NCBI GenBank assembly: GCA_020137815.1 | Contig: CM035354.1 | Location: 8,574,937-8,638,936, forward strand | DNA length: 64,000 nucleotides | DNA from: Hormiphora californensis | Taxonomy: Eukaryota > Ctenophora > Tentaculata > Cydippida > Pleurobrachiidae | Direction: 5' to 3' | In this document: positions 23,101 to 32,829 of the stretch, piece after piece | Numbering within the stretch: position 1 is the stretch's first letter | How the letters are laid out: the number at the start of each line of letters is the position of its first letter | Position numbers and translations under genes: made by a program | Notes under the pieces: model-generated | The model's database searches: none | What the model saw: only the letters and a program-made list of their open reading frames with translations | What the model was told of the DNA's origin: nothing

Positions 23101-24154
23101 AATTAAACATAGGTGAATTTTGAGTTATTATCTTTTTTTACAATTAATATCGTCGTGATTTACAATTAACTGCTATAGCCCAACTGTTAAGTTCATTCTG
23201 AGAATTCTGATATAAAGAAATTATTGCCGTACAGTTATATTAATTGTTATTCTGATCTTCGGATCGCTGCACGACAATAGTGATGGCTCTCTCGTACCGT
23301 AATACGGTTGGTGATCAATATCCTGTCGTACAGGCTTTGTCATGTTTGTGTGTGTGTGTGGTGATGTCTACAGCAGTATAACAGTGCATACATTATTCAT
23401 CCTTTTTTAATAGGTACTTCCGAAATTCCAGACCCGGAGCAGTGGTTTCAAAAGATGGTTGATATGAGTATAACCTCGCTTGAGGAGAGTAACTTTGCCA
23501 AAATGTATTCAAGATGGCCTTATTTTAACAATGAAAAGTACTTGGATATCGGTCGTTACGAGCTCAAAGCGGTAAGCCATGAATTATTATTATAAATGTT
23601 GTGTCATAGTTGAAGCTGAATTAGAGTGAAGGTGGCCATTGCTATTATGTATATAGCAAAGCAAAGCAGGACGGCTAGGATAAATCCAGTGCCGGGGGTG
23701 CTGATATCCCTTTCAATGGCGTTTCAGCCACGGGTCCTTCCGGTGCAGATTTCTCTGCAGCGTAGCCGGGCGCTTACCCCACAACATACGCACTCCGTGT
23801 TGCTTTCGGGTCTCTCAAGAGAGCCCCTACCAATCATAGCTTGGTGGACTAGACGACATGCGCTAGACCAGGATCGAACCCGGGACCTAGTGCGTGAGAG
23901 GCGAGTGTACTAGCCACTACACCACCCTGTATATATATTATGTATATAGTTGATTTTATGTAATACACTCGCCACAGAGAGACCTCCTAAAGTTTTACGA
24001 CGACTCTATTGTGCATGGAAGAACGCTGATAATCCAGGTATATGGCGCTGATAAAAAGTTAGCTACGCCTACTTTTGCTGCAGACCGGCTGGTAAAAGAC
24101 ATAAACAAAATGAAGCGTGAACTGCAAAAATGGAATATTACCACTATTTGGTAG
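8200..24154 (+). CDS. Membrane-anchored M16 (insulinase/nardilysin-like) metallopeptidase
   Basis: Exons inferred from frame continuity and GT/AG borders: 8200-8269, 8360-8565, 8633-8713, 8772-8865, 8932-9089, 10862-11071, 11185-11406, 11519-11678, 12690-12801, 12881-13056, 13778-14041, 18348-18959, 19097-19305, 22915-23084, 23414-23571 and 23978-24154. The short cytoplasmic start is followed by a hydrophobic segment (VLTLLLGVTIVAAF), so a type II membrane protein is likely. LRNGLRIML and then HFTEH supply the inverted zincin motif HxxEH; the downstream glutamate region (SEFEKYRAQG) and DPKHP match insulin-degrading enzyme. Later exons show SFWYACHCNMK, the middle domains, and LRTR-QQIGYHV, the conserved LRTKEQLGY-like motif. 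The family degrades small peptides inside a closed chamber. A one-base frameshift lies near 18488 within exon 18348-18959. The intron at 8270-8359 is uncertain because the frame also reads through. Confidence 0.85.
9224..10841. mobile_element. 1.6-kb TIR element with oligo-G termini and 8-bp TSD
   Basis: The left end is a run of about ten G then ACATGTTAATT; the right end is the inverted counterpart, ending in eleven C. Both sides are flanked by GCTTAACT (9216-9223 and 10842-10849), an exact 8-bp target duplication. Subterminal repeats are rich in GTTAAC and TTAATAAATCACCT. No transposase is recognised; the only frame of note, 10098-10316, has no identifiable domain. It occupies most of the peptidase intron 9090-10861. 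Confidence 0.82.
11721..11880. mobile_element. pogo/Tigger-like MITE, copy 2
   Basis: CAGTCGGACCCCGATTTA at the left and the inverted copy ending at 11880, flanked by TA on both sides. It is 160 bp long, in the peptidase intron after exon 11519-11678. Confidence 0.83.
11986..12655. mobile_element. 670-bp near-perfect palindromic (foldback) element
   Basis: Starting with GTAGAGTCGATAACTAC, the left arm of ~290 bp is matched by an almost perfect reverse complement ending at 12655. The loop of ~80 bp itself contains ACGTACGT-type palindromes. TA lies at each border (11984-11985, 12656-12657). No coding capacity; the 62-residue frame inside is an arm artefact. High arm identity suggests recent origin or gene conversion between arms. 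Confidence 0.85.
13165..13748. mobile_element. pogo-like element with a TTAA MITE nested inside
   Basis: The outer ends read CAGTCGGACCCCGATTTACC (after TA at ~13163) and the inverted GGTCCGACTG followed by TA at ~13748. Inside, 13186-13540 is a copy of the TTAAAGTGAGAGTGGACC family. The nesting shows the TTAA element inserted after the pogo-like element. It lies in the peptidase intron 13057-13777. Confidence 0.72.
13186..13540. mobile_element. TTAA MITE, copy 1
   Basis: The left end TTTAAAGTGAGAGTGG is matched by an inverted right end near 13530 (CTCTCACTTCAAAG, slightly decayed). Subterminal GGTAGTAG and CTACTACC arms and the internal ATCACTGAAATATTTTTGTTA are shared with the copies at 14046, 21709, 49786 and 62505. 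Confidence 0.75.
14046..14270. mobile_element. TTAA MITE, copy 2
   Basis: TTAA is present at both borders of inverted ends AGTGAGAATGGACCGA and TCGGTCCACTCTCACT. A four-base TTAA duplication fits piggyBac- or Kolobok-type transposition. It is about 220 bp and begins four bases after the donor of exon 13778-14041. Confidence 0.82.
14807..15250 (-). pseudogene. LINE ORF2 C-terminal remnant
   Basis: On the - strand this reads SRARWKMFGQTNAPAMMAL and then RDRDGWRSM, the typical C-terminal end of a LINE ORF2. Upstream, 15258-15605 is a related linker piece. A CCCAGGGG-rich stretch at 14620-14760 may be its 3' UTR. Confidence 0.6.
15258..15605 (-). pseudogene. LINE ORF2 linker remnant (between endonuclease and RT)
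   Basis: A 115-residue frame (YQSELDQGIAATD, later VRFKPLARKRHHTSDPEIVD) resembling the region after the endonuclease in LINE ORF2 proteins. The reverse transcriptase that should follow is missing, so the element carries a large internal deletion between this and the C-terminal piece. Confidence 0.5.
15871..15945 (+). repeat. tRNA-derived SINE-like sequence
   Basis: Has an A-box-like GTGGTGTAGTGGTT (15877-15890) and a B-box-like GGTTCGAATCC (~15920-15930), the internal RNA polymerase III promoter spacing of a tRNA. The acceptor stem does not close well, so it reads as a SINE head rather than a working tRNA. Confidence 0.55.
16229..16302 (+). repeat. tRNA-like sequence (Asp-like, probably SINE or pseudogene)
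   Basis: GGTGGTCGAGTGGTAC, then CTCGCCTGTCAAGC, then GGGTTCGATCCCC resembles the D arm, a GTC anticodon arm and the T arm of tRNA-Asp. The acceptor ends do not pair convincingly. It is flanked by LINE debris on both sides. Confidence 0.45.
16441..16990 (-). pseudogene. LINE apurinic-type endonuclease domain remnant
   Basis: On the - strand this reads EPWILGDFNAKIG, then GRRNENGQRLADFC, SQIDYILCRSR and THRSDHKLV. These are the GDFN and SDH signatures of the exonuclease/endonuclease/phosphatase fold that nicks target DNA for non-LTR retrotransposons. The upstream part and the RT are absent or displaced. It belongs with the pieces at 14807-15605 on the same strand. Confidence 0.75.
17085..17235. 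repeat. Degenerate ~38-bp tandem repeat
   Basis: Units built on CCAGTAACC, GTTACACATGGCACC recur about four times with differences. Non-coding, downstream of the LINE endonuclease remnant. Confidence 0.6.
19600..19675 (+). repeat. 17-bp tandem repeat containing TTAGGG
   Basis: About four units of TTTAGGGTAGGTCTGAA, the last slightly changed. It ends ~30 bp before the truncated Penelope-like frame. The unit contains the animal telomere hexamer, which may be chance. Confidence 0.8.
19707..20861 (+). pseudogene. 5'-truncated Penelope-like element (RT end plus GIY-YIG)
   Basis: A 384-residue frame beginning just before RT motif C (LYRDDGL). It continues with KITVEKVGKIVNILDVTLN, a conserved WFNPPFSKNV block, then a cysteine-rich segment (CNCRKAESCPVNKKC) and KYVGMAEGTFKSRLNTHK, which fits the GIY-YIG endonuclease core. 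The first RT motifs are missing, as expected for target-primed reverse transcription that stopped early. Its sequence is distant from the PLE at 53.6-56.5 kb, so two PLE lineages are present. It lies in the peptidase intron 19306-22914, on the sense strand. Confidence 0.8.
21044..21690. mobile_element. Foldback element with nested palindrome and SINE
   Basis: Outer arms CTAAACCAATTGTTTGT at ~21049 and its inverted copy near 21670-21688, followed inward by TTGGTGTCAAATTAAAA and its complement. Inside is a second palindrome (21437-21610, arms AAGTTAGAAGCATGGGACC), and a tRNA-derived SINE occupies about 21285-21420. This is a three-level nest in a peptidase intron. Confidence 0.7.
21285..21420 (-). 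repeat. tRNA-derived SINE, copy A
   Basis: On the - strand it reads GTGGTGTAGTGGTAGC (A box) and then GGGTTCGATTCTGG (B box). The family consensus recurs at 23690-23930, 39395-39602 and 59474-60330. Confidence 0.72.
21709..22060. mobile_element. TTAA MITE, copy 3, with internal insert
   Basis: AGTGAGAGTGGACAGAATCA at the left and the inverted GTCCACTCTCACTTTAA at the right (~22040-22056). The centre has an inverted GTGTTTTACTAACACATTC pair (21877, 21974), indicating another small palindrome inside. The left TTAA has decayed to TTTT. Confidence 0.72.
22061..22914. other. Intronic sequence, little recognised
   Basis: Begins with a direct repeat (GTGAAACATTTGTTGATT) of 20927-20990, then continues with unassigned AT-rich intron up to the acceptor of exon 22915-23084. 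I see no coding exon or clear element in 22150-22900. Confidence 0.4.
23161..23372. repeat. Dispersed repeat, related to 61303-61500
   Basis: Contains AACTGCTATAGCCCAACTG, TTCTGAGAATTCTGATA and, at the other end, GTGATGTCTACAGCAG. The same blocks occur in inverted order at 61303-61674, where they form a palindrome. It lies in the peptidase intron 23085-23413. Confidence 0.65.
23690..23930 (-). repeat. tRNA-derived SINE, copy B (longest)
   Basis: On the - strand: GGTGGTGTAGTGGCTAG, then CCCGGGTTCGATCCTGG, then a non-tRNA body with CTGCAGAGAAATCTGCACC. Good pol III A and B boxes. It lies in the intron before the last peptidase exon. Confidence 0.78.
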
Positions 24155-24258
24155 TCGGTAGATTGAGATTTAATCAACAGTTGTTCTTAAGTTATTGTCA
24201 GATCTGTTATCCAATTGTGTTATGAATATATATTGAAAACTATGCTTTACGTTTTGAT

Positions 24259-24264
24259 AATAAA
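24259..24264 (+). promoter_or_regulatory. Polyadenylation signal AATAAA of the peptidase gene
   Basis: First canonical AATAAA after the stop at 24154, 105 bp downstream. It predicts a short 3' UTR ending just before the transposon at 24384. Confidence 0.6.
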
Positions 24265-24768
24265 AATGTCTTATTGACAGTAATTTAACTCACTTTGATT
24301 ATCTTTATTTCTTCGTATTCGGTTGTATTGACAATGATGTGGCCGATGATAATATGATGCACAGGGGGGGGATCACCCTGTATTAGGGCAGGTTTTTGGA
24401 AAAAAAGTTTTTTTGCTATTGGTATGAATCGAAAGCTCTCAGTCGTGTGAACAGAATGAACCTTATCTCATGTTCATACTCCGAAAAATGGCGTAAGGAA
24501 AAGCGATTATAATTTTCAAATATTATCACGTGACACATGACATCACTGAGTCACGTGATAAGGAGCGCTTGCGCTCGGTAATTAGATTCTGCCAGAGGTT
24601 ACACGCATATGCCACCGAACACCCCTACTCAGAGTGATCCTTGCAATATCTCCAGAAAACAGCAATAGAGTTGTTTTGCTATGAACACAGAATCAAAAAT
24701 AGAAAATTCATGCACATTACAATTACATAATAACGCAACAAATTGTAATCACTAATCACATTTACTGT

Positions 24769-27700
24769 CTAACTACCAGTTGAATGAGCAAAATCCTGAA
24801 AATATCTCTTTTTCAGTACCCTTCTCGTTGGCTCTTTTCGAGCAGCAACGGTGCTAAGGAGATTGTCCATTTGTCCTTTCTCAGTTTTTCTCTTTTTTAC
24901 ACAACCATGTGTCGTTGCCACGGCTCTCTCTACCGCCTGACTGTGGCACGGTATCTCACTATCAAATGGCCTAACTAAATATGCTCTAATGTCTTTGCCG
25001 TTCAAAAGGGGAGGCCGGGTGACGGGTCTTTTCACCTGCTCTCCCGTGTAGGCTGGTCCTTTGTAAACCAAAAACCTCTTAGACCTAACATTACCACAGT
25101 ACTGGATCATCCTGTAGTAATTTGGTGCTGAGAAGTTGATCAGGGGTCTCTCGAACTGCCTGATCCTCCAGGACATGGTGGCTTTTGAAGAATATTTATC
25201 AATAGCCTGTATAGCTTCCACCGCCATACTCCGAACAAATGAGTCCTCATCTCCTGAAACACATTGGTTGATTGTTAGTGAATAGATATAGATATAGAAT
25301 ATAATTTGCAAAGGATACATTCATATTTCATTCCCACCCATCCAATTTGAAGTTTGAATTACCTAACATGGCCAGTAAAACATTCTCAGGATGCATCATA
25401 TAACAGTTTTCCTGGAGAGAGGTATGACATATTGCTTTCTCGTCGTCGTCGCAATAGTCATCGATCCGATTTACAATGTTGTGGAAATGTACTGGACCCA
25501 TGTGAATACCAGGTTGATGTTTCACAGCAGAGAACACCTAAACGGAGAAGATTTTGAAATAACAACAATAATACACATACCCCTTAAATTTTTATAATAA
25601 GACTAATGAAACAAAAATACACACATACCGGAAAGTAGACGTGGCAGACGAACGTCACCAGACGGTCAACTTGTGCTCTGTGGACCGGTTTCAGTTCATC
25701 GTATGACTTGCTCACGTATAGGCGGATGATTCTGGTCGCCAGCGTCAGCCACCGTGCCTGATGTGTCTTGCCAATAGTTTTGTCTTTGATGGAAGATATA
25801 TCTCCTGTCGATAGCCCCACAATGTAGAGATAGAGCAGTTGACGATCTGAACTCATCTCTTTCACAACCTGGTGGGGGGGGGGGACAAATCGTCAACGTA
25901 CGTTAGGAATATGCAAAATAGACAAAACCAAATGTCAAATGTTTTCTCCTTCATCATGTTTTTTTGTACCCACCGTTGGAGGGAGTTCACTGAAGGAGAG
26001 GGGAATCAAAGGAAATTGTCTGACTGCTATCTTCCAGAGATCGGTTGTAATTAACTTTCCAACTTCTCCTTGATACACGCCCGGGCCTAGAGGGATTATT
26101 AACGTGAAACTACATGGATTTGGAAAGGATGGGTAACAATTATTAGCACATCAATTGAGTTGAGAGAAAGTTAGTGAAAACTCACCTCCAGCTTCTCCGT
26201 CGTAGTAAAAAAACACTGATTTCAGAACATTCTCAACACAGTGTAGGATGCAAAACGATCGTTGTAGGGGCCTCCTTATCTGGCGGTCTTTTTCTATCGA
26301 AGCCATCGCACCGGTCTAAACAGAATACGGAATAGTTAGAGAATAACACTATGAGATAGAATTAGAATTGAGATATAGTATTTTTACTTTCAATGTACAC
26401 CTACTTACAACTACACTTCATTGCTATTTCTTACCATGTATCCAGACATAGTTTGGCATTGATCTCCTCCCAGACACCGGAGTCCTGCCAGGCTAACTTT
26501 CAGCTCTAATTGGACTGTGTTCAGAATTGCTGCTGCAATTGAAACTCCTGATGGTGAAAGAAAAAGAGGTGTTATTACTTATATTGAGGGGCGGCGGTAA
26601 AAATAGAAGTGTCATAGTTGAATAATTATAATACATAGTAATATTTTGCATTGCATTATGATAATGCATTACCTTTCCCATCCTCGGTGTAGGAGAATCC
26701 AATGGGCTCCTCTCCTGGGTATGCTACAAAAGAGTGGGTCTCTCTGGCCTTCCTGACTTCGTGTCCATCCTCTCTCAATGTAGAAACTCCCTTCTTTGAG
26801 TCAAAAAATATAGCTGGAAGTACAAGATGAGGGTTAGAAAATTTAACAAGCAGCCTAATAAGAAATCAAGATTAGCCCCCGCCCACGTGGTTCGATTCAA
26901 ATTAGTTACCTGTAACTTCAAGGTCAGCTATCCTGTCCCTTTCTCTCTTGGCGTGATTATTAGACGATGTTCTGACATCTCCTCTACCGACAACTATCGG
27001 TGGCAAAGGTTGGTCAATCTTCCCTTCCGCCAGAAGCTTCTTTTCCCAGGCTTCCTTAGCTATTGTTACGGCGTGGGTGATCAAGGCTGCATTTGCTTCT
27101 TCTCCTGAAACAAAGGAAGGGTAAATGAAGAAAGATGTTAAGAAAAGTATTAAGAAAAGGAGATTACTGATTAGAGATTGTACAGATTAATTGTTCTGCC
27201 TTACCATCGTTACTCTTGGCCAGCTTGCCGCCAAGGAGAGTGAGGTCCAGTTTAAGAAAATCACCCACTGTTACAGTTCCCTTCCCTTCTTCAATCACAG
27301 ACTGCTGACTTGTATCATCTATGTTGGCTGGTTCGGGTAGGAAGTCGGGATCCTTAGAGGCAGAATCAAAACATAGCTGAGAGTTGCTCTGAAATGTAAA
27401 TTTGTATTAGCCGCGACTCAGTCATTTTTGACTGCCTATTATAGGACCTACTGCCTATATAGGAACTACTAATATTGCACTTAATTTTAAACTGAGTGAG
27501 GAAATGAAAAGTAAGTTGAATTGAATAGCAACTACGGTGAATTACCTCGTCAGGGATGTATGATGGTCGGGGTCTGCAATCATTTTCACTGATTTCAACT
27601 ACAGGACTTGGGACAGGTGCAGATGAACTCATATCGTCACTACTAGTTCCAGTACTATCCAAACTTGGGCTCTAAAGATATGTGCTTGGGTTACGGGAGT

Positions 27701-28520
27701 TCAAATTAGGGGATTGAGAAATATATAAATGAGAAATAATATAACTATCAGACTATACAGATACTAGGTAAAATTGACGGTTTATTAATTATCGTACCTG
27801 CAGTTGTTCTATTTGGGAGCGAAAAGTAGTCAGCGGTTCAACTTGTTGAGTAACGGCTTCAGTGGTTTCCAAACTGAGGTCCTATTTAAACGGAAAAGGA
27901 GAATTAAATTCAAGTTATGGGAGTTTAAAACAATGGTGATTGGGCTCTATATAATATTAGAGGTTGGATATTATGCCTATTAGACCGGTAGGTTGCAAAT
28001 ACCTTGGCAGCAGAAGATTTCGATGCTGCAGGAGCGAGAGGAAATGACACTAGCAGAGAATTCTCAAACACTTCGACTCTCTCTTTCTTACTCTTGCCCC
28101 GATTTTTTTTCTAGATTTTTCAAAATCTCGAATCTTGCTGGGGAGGAGGGAGAATTAGCAAATAATAATTATTTAGCAAATAATAATTATAACGATCGGA
28201 CGACGGATAGCCAAAAAATTTCAAATCAATGACTTTACTAACTTGCCAATGAATGTTTTCCTCCTATGCTGCTCATTATCGGGCCAAGTCAGTACTTCAG
28301 GAGTATACAACTTCAGGATATCAACTACCAGTCTTGGAAGCACAGCAGTAAACGATTTGTCTCGATGATTTGTTGCCTCCTCTGTCAAATACAGCAAGTG
28401 GCTGAATACATCGGCAACAGTAACACTAGCACTAGCAGGGGTTTTATCAAATGCTCTTTCAGGGACAAAATGTTTCCAGTTATATACCATGTGAAAAGCA
28501 GTATTGCAGTAAGAATGAAA
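24769..28520 (-). CDS. Multi-exon transposase-like gene of the TIR transposon
   Basis: At least twelve - strand coding blocks with plausible splice borders, in order roughly: 28221-28511, 28005-28120, 27792-27884, 27546-27672, 27205-27390, 26907-27106, 26674-26816, 26450-26547, 26178-26318, 25971-26090, 25628-25870, 25340-25540 and 24769-25254. Segments include VTVGDFLKLDLTLLGGKLAK, EEPIGFSYTEDGKG, SGVSIAAAILNTVQLEL, GKTHQARWLTLATRIIRLYV, VDRLVTFVCHVYFPV, MHPENVLLAMLG and DSEIPCHSQAVERAV. The last motifs recall uncharacterised transposon proteins in many invertebrates that carry a PCHTQ-x-VER block, known to me only by resemblance. Exact splice sites, the start codon and the catalytic triad are unproven. 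Position between TIRs is the main reason to call it a transposase. A frame at 28152-28192 contains a direct duplication. Confidence 0.65.
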
Positions 28521-29257
28521 TTTATGTGTACGCATATTGGCTTTTATATATATACCTACATAGATCAATATTATACCACTCTTCCTTCCAATAACCCTTT
28601 TTTGTTTTGAGTCGTGGTGTTATTCACACTAATTGAGAGGCGAGGTTATTTAGACCGGATCATGCTACCAGTTGGTGGTCTCATTTCATGGACCCAATTC
28701 CATAAACAGCTCGATCACTGTTTTCTGGAGATCTTGCAAGGATCACTCTGAGTAGGGGTGTTCGGTGGCATATGATTTGATTTGAAAAGATATTATATAA
28801 ACGTACAAATTGCACATTAAATAAATACCCGACTGACTCTTACTAATAGTTTAGCAGCCTATGGCGCGAGTGCTTACGTCTTAAAAAAACTCATTTAAAA
28901 TTATTTTAAAAAAAAGTAGCTATAAGGCTAAAACACACTCTTATACTGGTTGTAAGCTAAATTTATTTAACTCATTAATAACAACAATTATATTTAATAC
29001 TTACCCTTGATTCCCAGTTCCCCACCTCCCTCCCCCATAAACCATACCCCGAATTTAACGTCATGTCGACTGTTGGGTAGATGTTAAGATCAGTTGTAAT
29101 TCACATCTGTGGTGCGGGTCCACCATCTTGTTTCAAACTGCTCAACACCACTCCAAACCTTCAATTTGAGTACAATGTAAGAATGAAAGCTATGTGTGGA
29201 AGAAGGACAGTTATTGTAAGATAAGGAAGAGAAAGGGGCCCACACCACAGCAGCGAA

Positions 29258-32200
29258 TTAAGTTATGTCGTGTAAGGCTTTCCAGAGATGGTCTTTCAGT
29301 CTAGAGGAAAATAAATGGTGTTCAGCTGTATTTCTCAGTTCTTTAGGAAGTAAGTTCCACTCAAGGTGGCAACGATAAAAGTAACAGTTTTTGAACAGGT
29401 CTACTCTGGGTTGTTCGGTACATATAATGTCCGTACTGTCTCGTTTTGTTTGTTGTCTGGTGGCACGTCTATCATGTAATTCCGGATTGTATTTTTGTAG
29501 GAAAGATGGGAGTTTTATAGGAGACGTCTCATAGAATATTTTATGGAACAACTTAAGATCATTATATTGAAATTTTTGAGTCATTGGGAGTACGTCAATC
29601 TCCCTGAGTTTCTTTATATACGTATCTAAACTATAACTGGTATCTGTTTCACCGAATATCCATTTTGTGGCACGTTTCTGGAGTCGTTCAAACTTAAGCA
29701 GACTTGACTCACTTTGTGGACGCCATATTTGGCTACAGTGTTCGAACAAAGATCTAACTAGACTAATGTAGAGGTTCTTCTTTTTAAGTGGACATTTAAC
29801 TAATACGCCTACACGCTTCACCAGTCCTAATCTTTGAGAAGCTTTGGAAACAACATTTTTCTGGTGTTCGATTGGCGACAACTTGTGATTAGTTGAGACT
29901 CCTAGATCGACTTCATTTTCACATAATTTGATTTCATCTCTGCCTAGGTGATAATTTAATTGACGTTGTTTAATAATTTTAGTACACCTAAGCAGCTTAC
30001 ACTTTTTAGGATGGAATATCATTTTATTATTCTTTGCCCATTCCACTAAACTATCGATATCGGGCTGCAAACTATCTTCTTCACTATTTATAACCCGCCA
30101 AATTTTCAGATCATCTGCATATAGCCTAATTTTAGTTAGATCATCTTCTCTTAAAACATTAACAATATCATTTATGAATAATACAAACAAGAAAGGACCT
30201 AGTATTGATCCTTGTGGAACTCCACTCCTAACCTCTACCCATTCTGAAAAATCCCCATCTAACACAACCCTCTGTTGCCTACCAGATAAATAATTCATTA
30301 GGAAACGTAACATCTTACCTCCTAAATTAAACTCATTTTTCAGCTTATTTATTATTACATCATGAGATACACTATCAAATGCTTTCTGAAAGTCAAAATA
30401 AACTATATCTGTTTGATTTCGGTTATTTATGTTAAGCGCTAATTCACAATTAAACTCAATCAGTTGTGACGTACATGATTTCAAGGGTACAAAACCATGC
30501 TGGTAGGGAGTTATTTTTTCTAGACAGGCTTTATATAGGCGTTCTCTTACTAATTTCTCAAAAACTTTCATAACAAGGCAAGTCAGGGATATAGGCCTAT
30601 AGTTCTCAACGCATGAGCGATCCCCTTTCTTGTAAACTGGGACAACGTTCGCGGTTTTCCATTCTGTTGGTATACATCCCTCTGAGTATGATTTATTAAA
30701 TATAAGGGTGAGTGGATAAGCTAGGGATTTATGACATTTCTTAAGCACAACACCGTCAATATTATCTGGACCTGTTGCTTTTGACGCATCCAACTTTTTT
30801 AGAATCTTTAGAATCTCATCAAATCTAAATATCTCAGAGTTAAAATCATTAGTGTGATCTCTATCAATATCAACAGTTTCTTTGTAGGTGCTAGATTCAG
30901 TGAATTGATTACAGAAAAATTCATTGAACATTTCACATTTACGACGACTCGAAGAGCTAAATTCATTATTAAAGTATACTCTCTCAGGAATTCTAGTGCT
31001 ATTCGTTTTAGACTTTACGTGTTTGAAAAATTTCTTTGATACATTAGCATTGGGTGTAAGTTCATCTATAGAGGAAAGCTCGAGAAAGGATGTTTCTTTC
31101 TCTATTGCTAGTGTTCTGTATTGATGTTCTTTGAGTTCGTATTCCTCTTTAGCTACAATACTATCTATATTTTTCAAGTAGGCTTTTCTAGAGTTATCGA
31201 ACGATTTCTTAAGTTGGCGTAGTTCTTCATCATACCAAGGTGGCTGTGAGCCAATTTTTACATTGACTAATGGTACATTATGACGTAGTGCAATGTCTAA
31301 CCTAGACTTAAAGACTTGTAGGGACTGCTCTGCTGACAGATCCTTGAACTGTCCTAACCAGTCAATTCCTAAAAGCTCTTCATTTAGAGAGTCCCAATCA
31401 GCTTTTCTATAGGAGAATTTCTTACAATTTTTATACTTAGGGCGTGATTTTTTGAAATTTATCTCACATTTTACTGTAAGATGGTCCGACTTTACAAGAC
31501 TATTCTCTTCGAGCAAAACATTAGAATAAGTAGTTTCTATGTTAGTAAGTATTAAGTCGAGAATATTTCCATCCCTATGCGTTGGTACATTAACTAGAGA
31601 CTTTAGGCCTAGAGATAAAAATAAATTGATAAAACTCTCATGAGTACTATTATTTGACACTGGGACGTCCCAGTTATCCACCGAACTTAGGTTTAGATCC
31701 CCTATAATGGTGAGATTCTTAAACTTCTTGGCAAGATTAGTATAGTACCGTTCCGCCTCTTTGAAGTGTTCCGATCCAGAATAATCATATCTATAAAATG
31801 TCGAGATACAAATGGGTGCTATATTTTTATGCTTTAGAAGAATAGTAACTATTGGTAAATCGGTCTTCGTTTTAACTAACTCTGTCTCAACTCCAATATT
31901 GTTTTTACATAGTATTAAAACTCCTCCACCTCCTTTTTTATTAAAAGTTTTCATATCCTTTTCAGTGCGGTCTTTTCTAAATATAGAGTAATAATTATCT
32001 GATATAAGTTCCCCTTCACTAATATATTTATTCAGCCAAGTTTCATTTAACACAACGATATCAGGCGAGTAGGTGAATAAGTATGCTTTTAGATCCCTAA
32101 GTTTAGAGGCCTGAAATTCAGGCTGATCCCCACCTATTGTGTGCATCTTTATAAGACCGTTAACATTACAATACACTAATTTCAACGTTTTATCAGGCCC

Positions 32201-32674
32201 TGGATTAATAATATCCGGATGGCTTCTCAGTAGAAGCATTTTCGCTAATGATGTAACAAACATTACAAGTATAGTACATCGGCATCTAACTTTGAGCATA
32301 GTAATACATACGAGCCTAAGTTTTTTATACCATAAATATGTATATTTACTAGAACTCATACCTTTGACTAGGAATAGCAATAGTACACAATTAGCATACC
32401 AGATATATGGAAAGTTAATATCAAACCAAAATTGTCCTTCGTTCCTGAACTTGACACTTGGAGGGGTGCTCCTGAACATTAATCCTAAAAGAGCTATCAT
32501 TAGTATTGTGTAACAAATGTATATGGTGAAATGGTAGATAAGTATGTCTGTCGTTTCATTGTATTGTCTTTTATTAATATTATTGTCGGTGTTGTCAACT
32601 TTTATCCTTTTCCCCCCAGCCAAACCCCCCGCAAACCCCCCAATAGCTTTTCTGTACTGTTCGACACTGATCAT
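29258..32674 (-). CDS. LINE ORF2: endonuclease and reverse transcriptase (intact)
   Basis: 1138 residues. Residues ~40-150 hold two or three hydrophobic stretches of unclear role. Residues ~155-410 form the apurinic-type endonuclease: CNVNGL, VLNETWL, IGDLNLSS and a closing SDHLTV. Residues ~630-900 form the reverse transcriptase: KATGPDNIDG, NYRPISL, DFQKAFDSVSH (motif A), GVPQGSILGP and the catalytic LYADDLK at about residue 852. The C-terminus contains CSQIWRP and RLQKRATKWIFG as in CR1/L2 proteins. No stop or frameshift interrupts it. The protein nicks target DNA and copies element RNA at the nick. ORF1 lies just upstream. The start codon may be later than the first ATG, because the N-terminal stretch is atypical. 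Confidence 0.93.
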   Translation of the reverse strand: MISVEQYRKAIGGFAGGLAGGKRIKVDNTDNNINKRQYNETTDILIYHFTIYICYTILMIALLGLMFRSTPPSVKFRNEGQFWFDINFPYIWYANCVLLLFLVKGMSSSKYTYLWYKKLRLVCITMLKVRCRCTILVMFVTSLAKMLLLRSHPDIINPGPDKTLKLVYCNVNGLIKMHTIGGDQPEFQASKLRDLKAYLFTYSPDIVVLNETWLNKYISEGELISDNYYSIFRKDRTEKDMKTFNKKGGGGVLILCKNNIGVETELVKTKTDLPIVTILLKHKNIAPICISTFYRYDYSGSEHFKEAERYYTNLAKKFKNLTIIGDLNLSSVDNWDVPVSNNSTHESFINLFLSLGLKSLVNVPTHRDGNILDLILTNIETTYSNVLLEENSLVKSDHLTVKCEINFKKSRPKYKNCKKFSYRKADWDSLNEELLGIDWLGQFKDLSAEQSLQVFKSRLDIALRHNVPLVNVKIGSQPPWYDEELRQLKKSFDNSRKAYLKNIDSIVAKEEYELKEHQYRTLAIEKETSFLELSSIDELTPNANVSKKFFKHVKSKTNSTRIPERVYFNNEFSSSSRRKCEMFNEFFCNQFTESSTYKETVDIDRDHTNDFNSEIFRFDEILKILKKLDASKATGPDNIDGVVLKKCHKSLAYPLTLIFNKSYSEGCIPTEWKTANVVPVYKKGDRSCVENYRPISLTCLVMKVFEKLVRERLYKACLEKITPYQHGFVPLKSCTSQLIEFNCELALNINNRNQTDIVYFDFQKAFDSVSHDVIINKLKNEFNLGGKMLRFLMNYLSGRQQRVVLDGDFSEWVEVRSGVPQGSILGPFLFVLFINDIVNVLREDDLTKIRLYADDLKIWRVINSEEDSLQPDIDSLVEWAKNNKMIFHPKKCKLLRCTKIIKQRQLNYHLGRDEIKLCENEVDLGVSTNHKLSPIEHQKNVVSKASQRLGLVKRVGVLVKCPLKKKNLYISLVRSLFEHCSQIWRPQSESSLLKFERLQKRATKWIFGETDTSYSLDTYIKKLREIDVLPMTQKFQYNDLKLFHKIFYETSPIKLPSFLQKYNPELHDRRATRQQTKRDSTDIICTEQPRVDLFKNCYFYRCHLEWNLLPKELRNTAEHHLFSSRLKDHLWKALHDIT

Positions 32675-32829
32675 TTGTTCGGGTTTACGATTGGAGTTTA
32701 GGGATGGGCTTAGAGTTTAGGGTTAGATTTAGATTTTAGATTTGGGAGTCAGGGGATGAGATCAATGAAAATCAGTAAAACAAAGCCCAAAAATATCCCC
32801 ATATTAATATTATTGTTATCATTAAATCA

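Noticed and set aside
25354-25597. Overlapping + strand ORFs in the TIR transposon
   Set aside because: The - strand frames here show conserved motifs and splice borders; the + frames do not.
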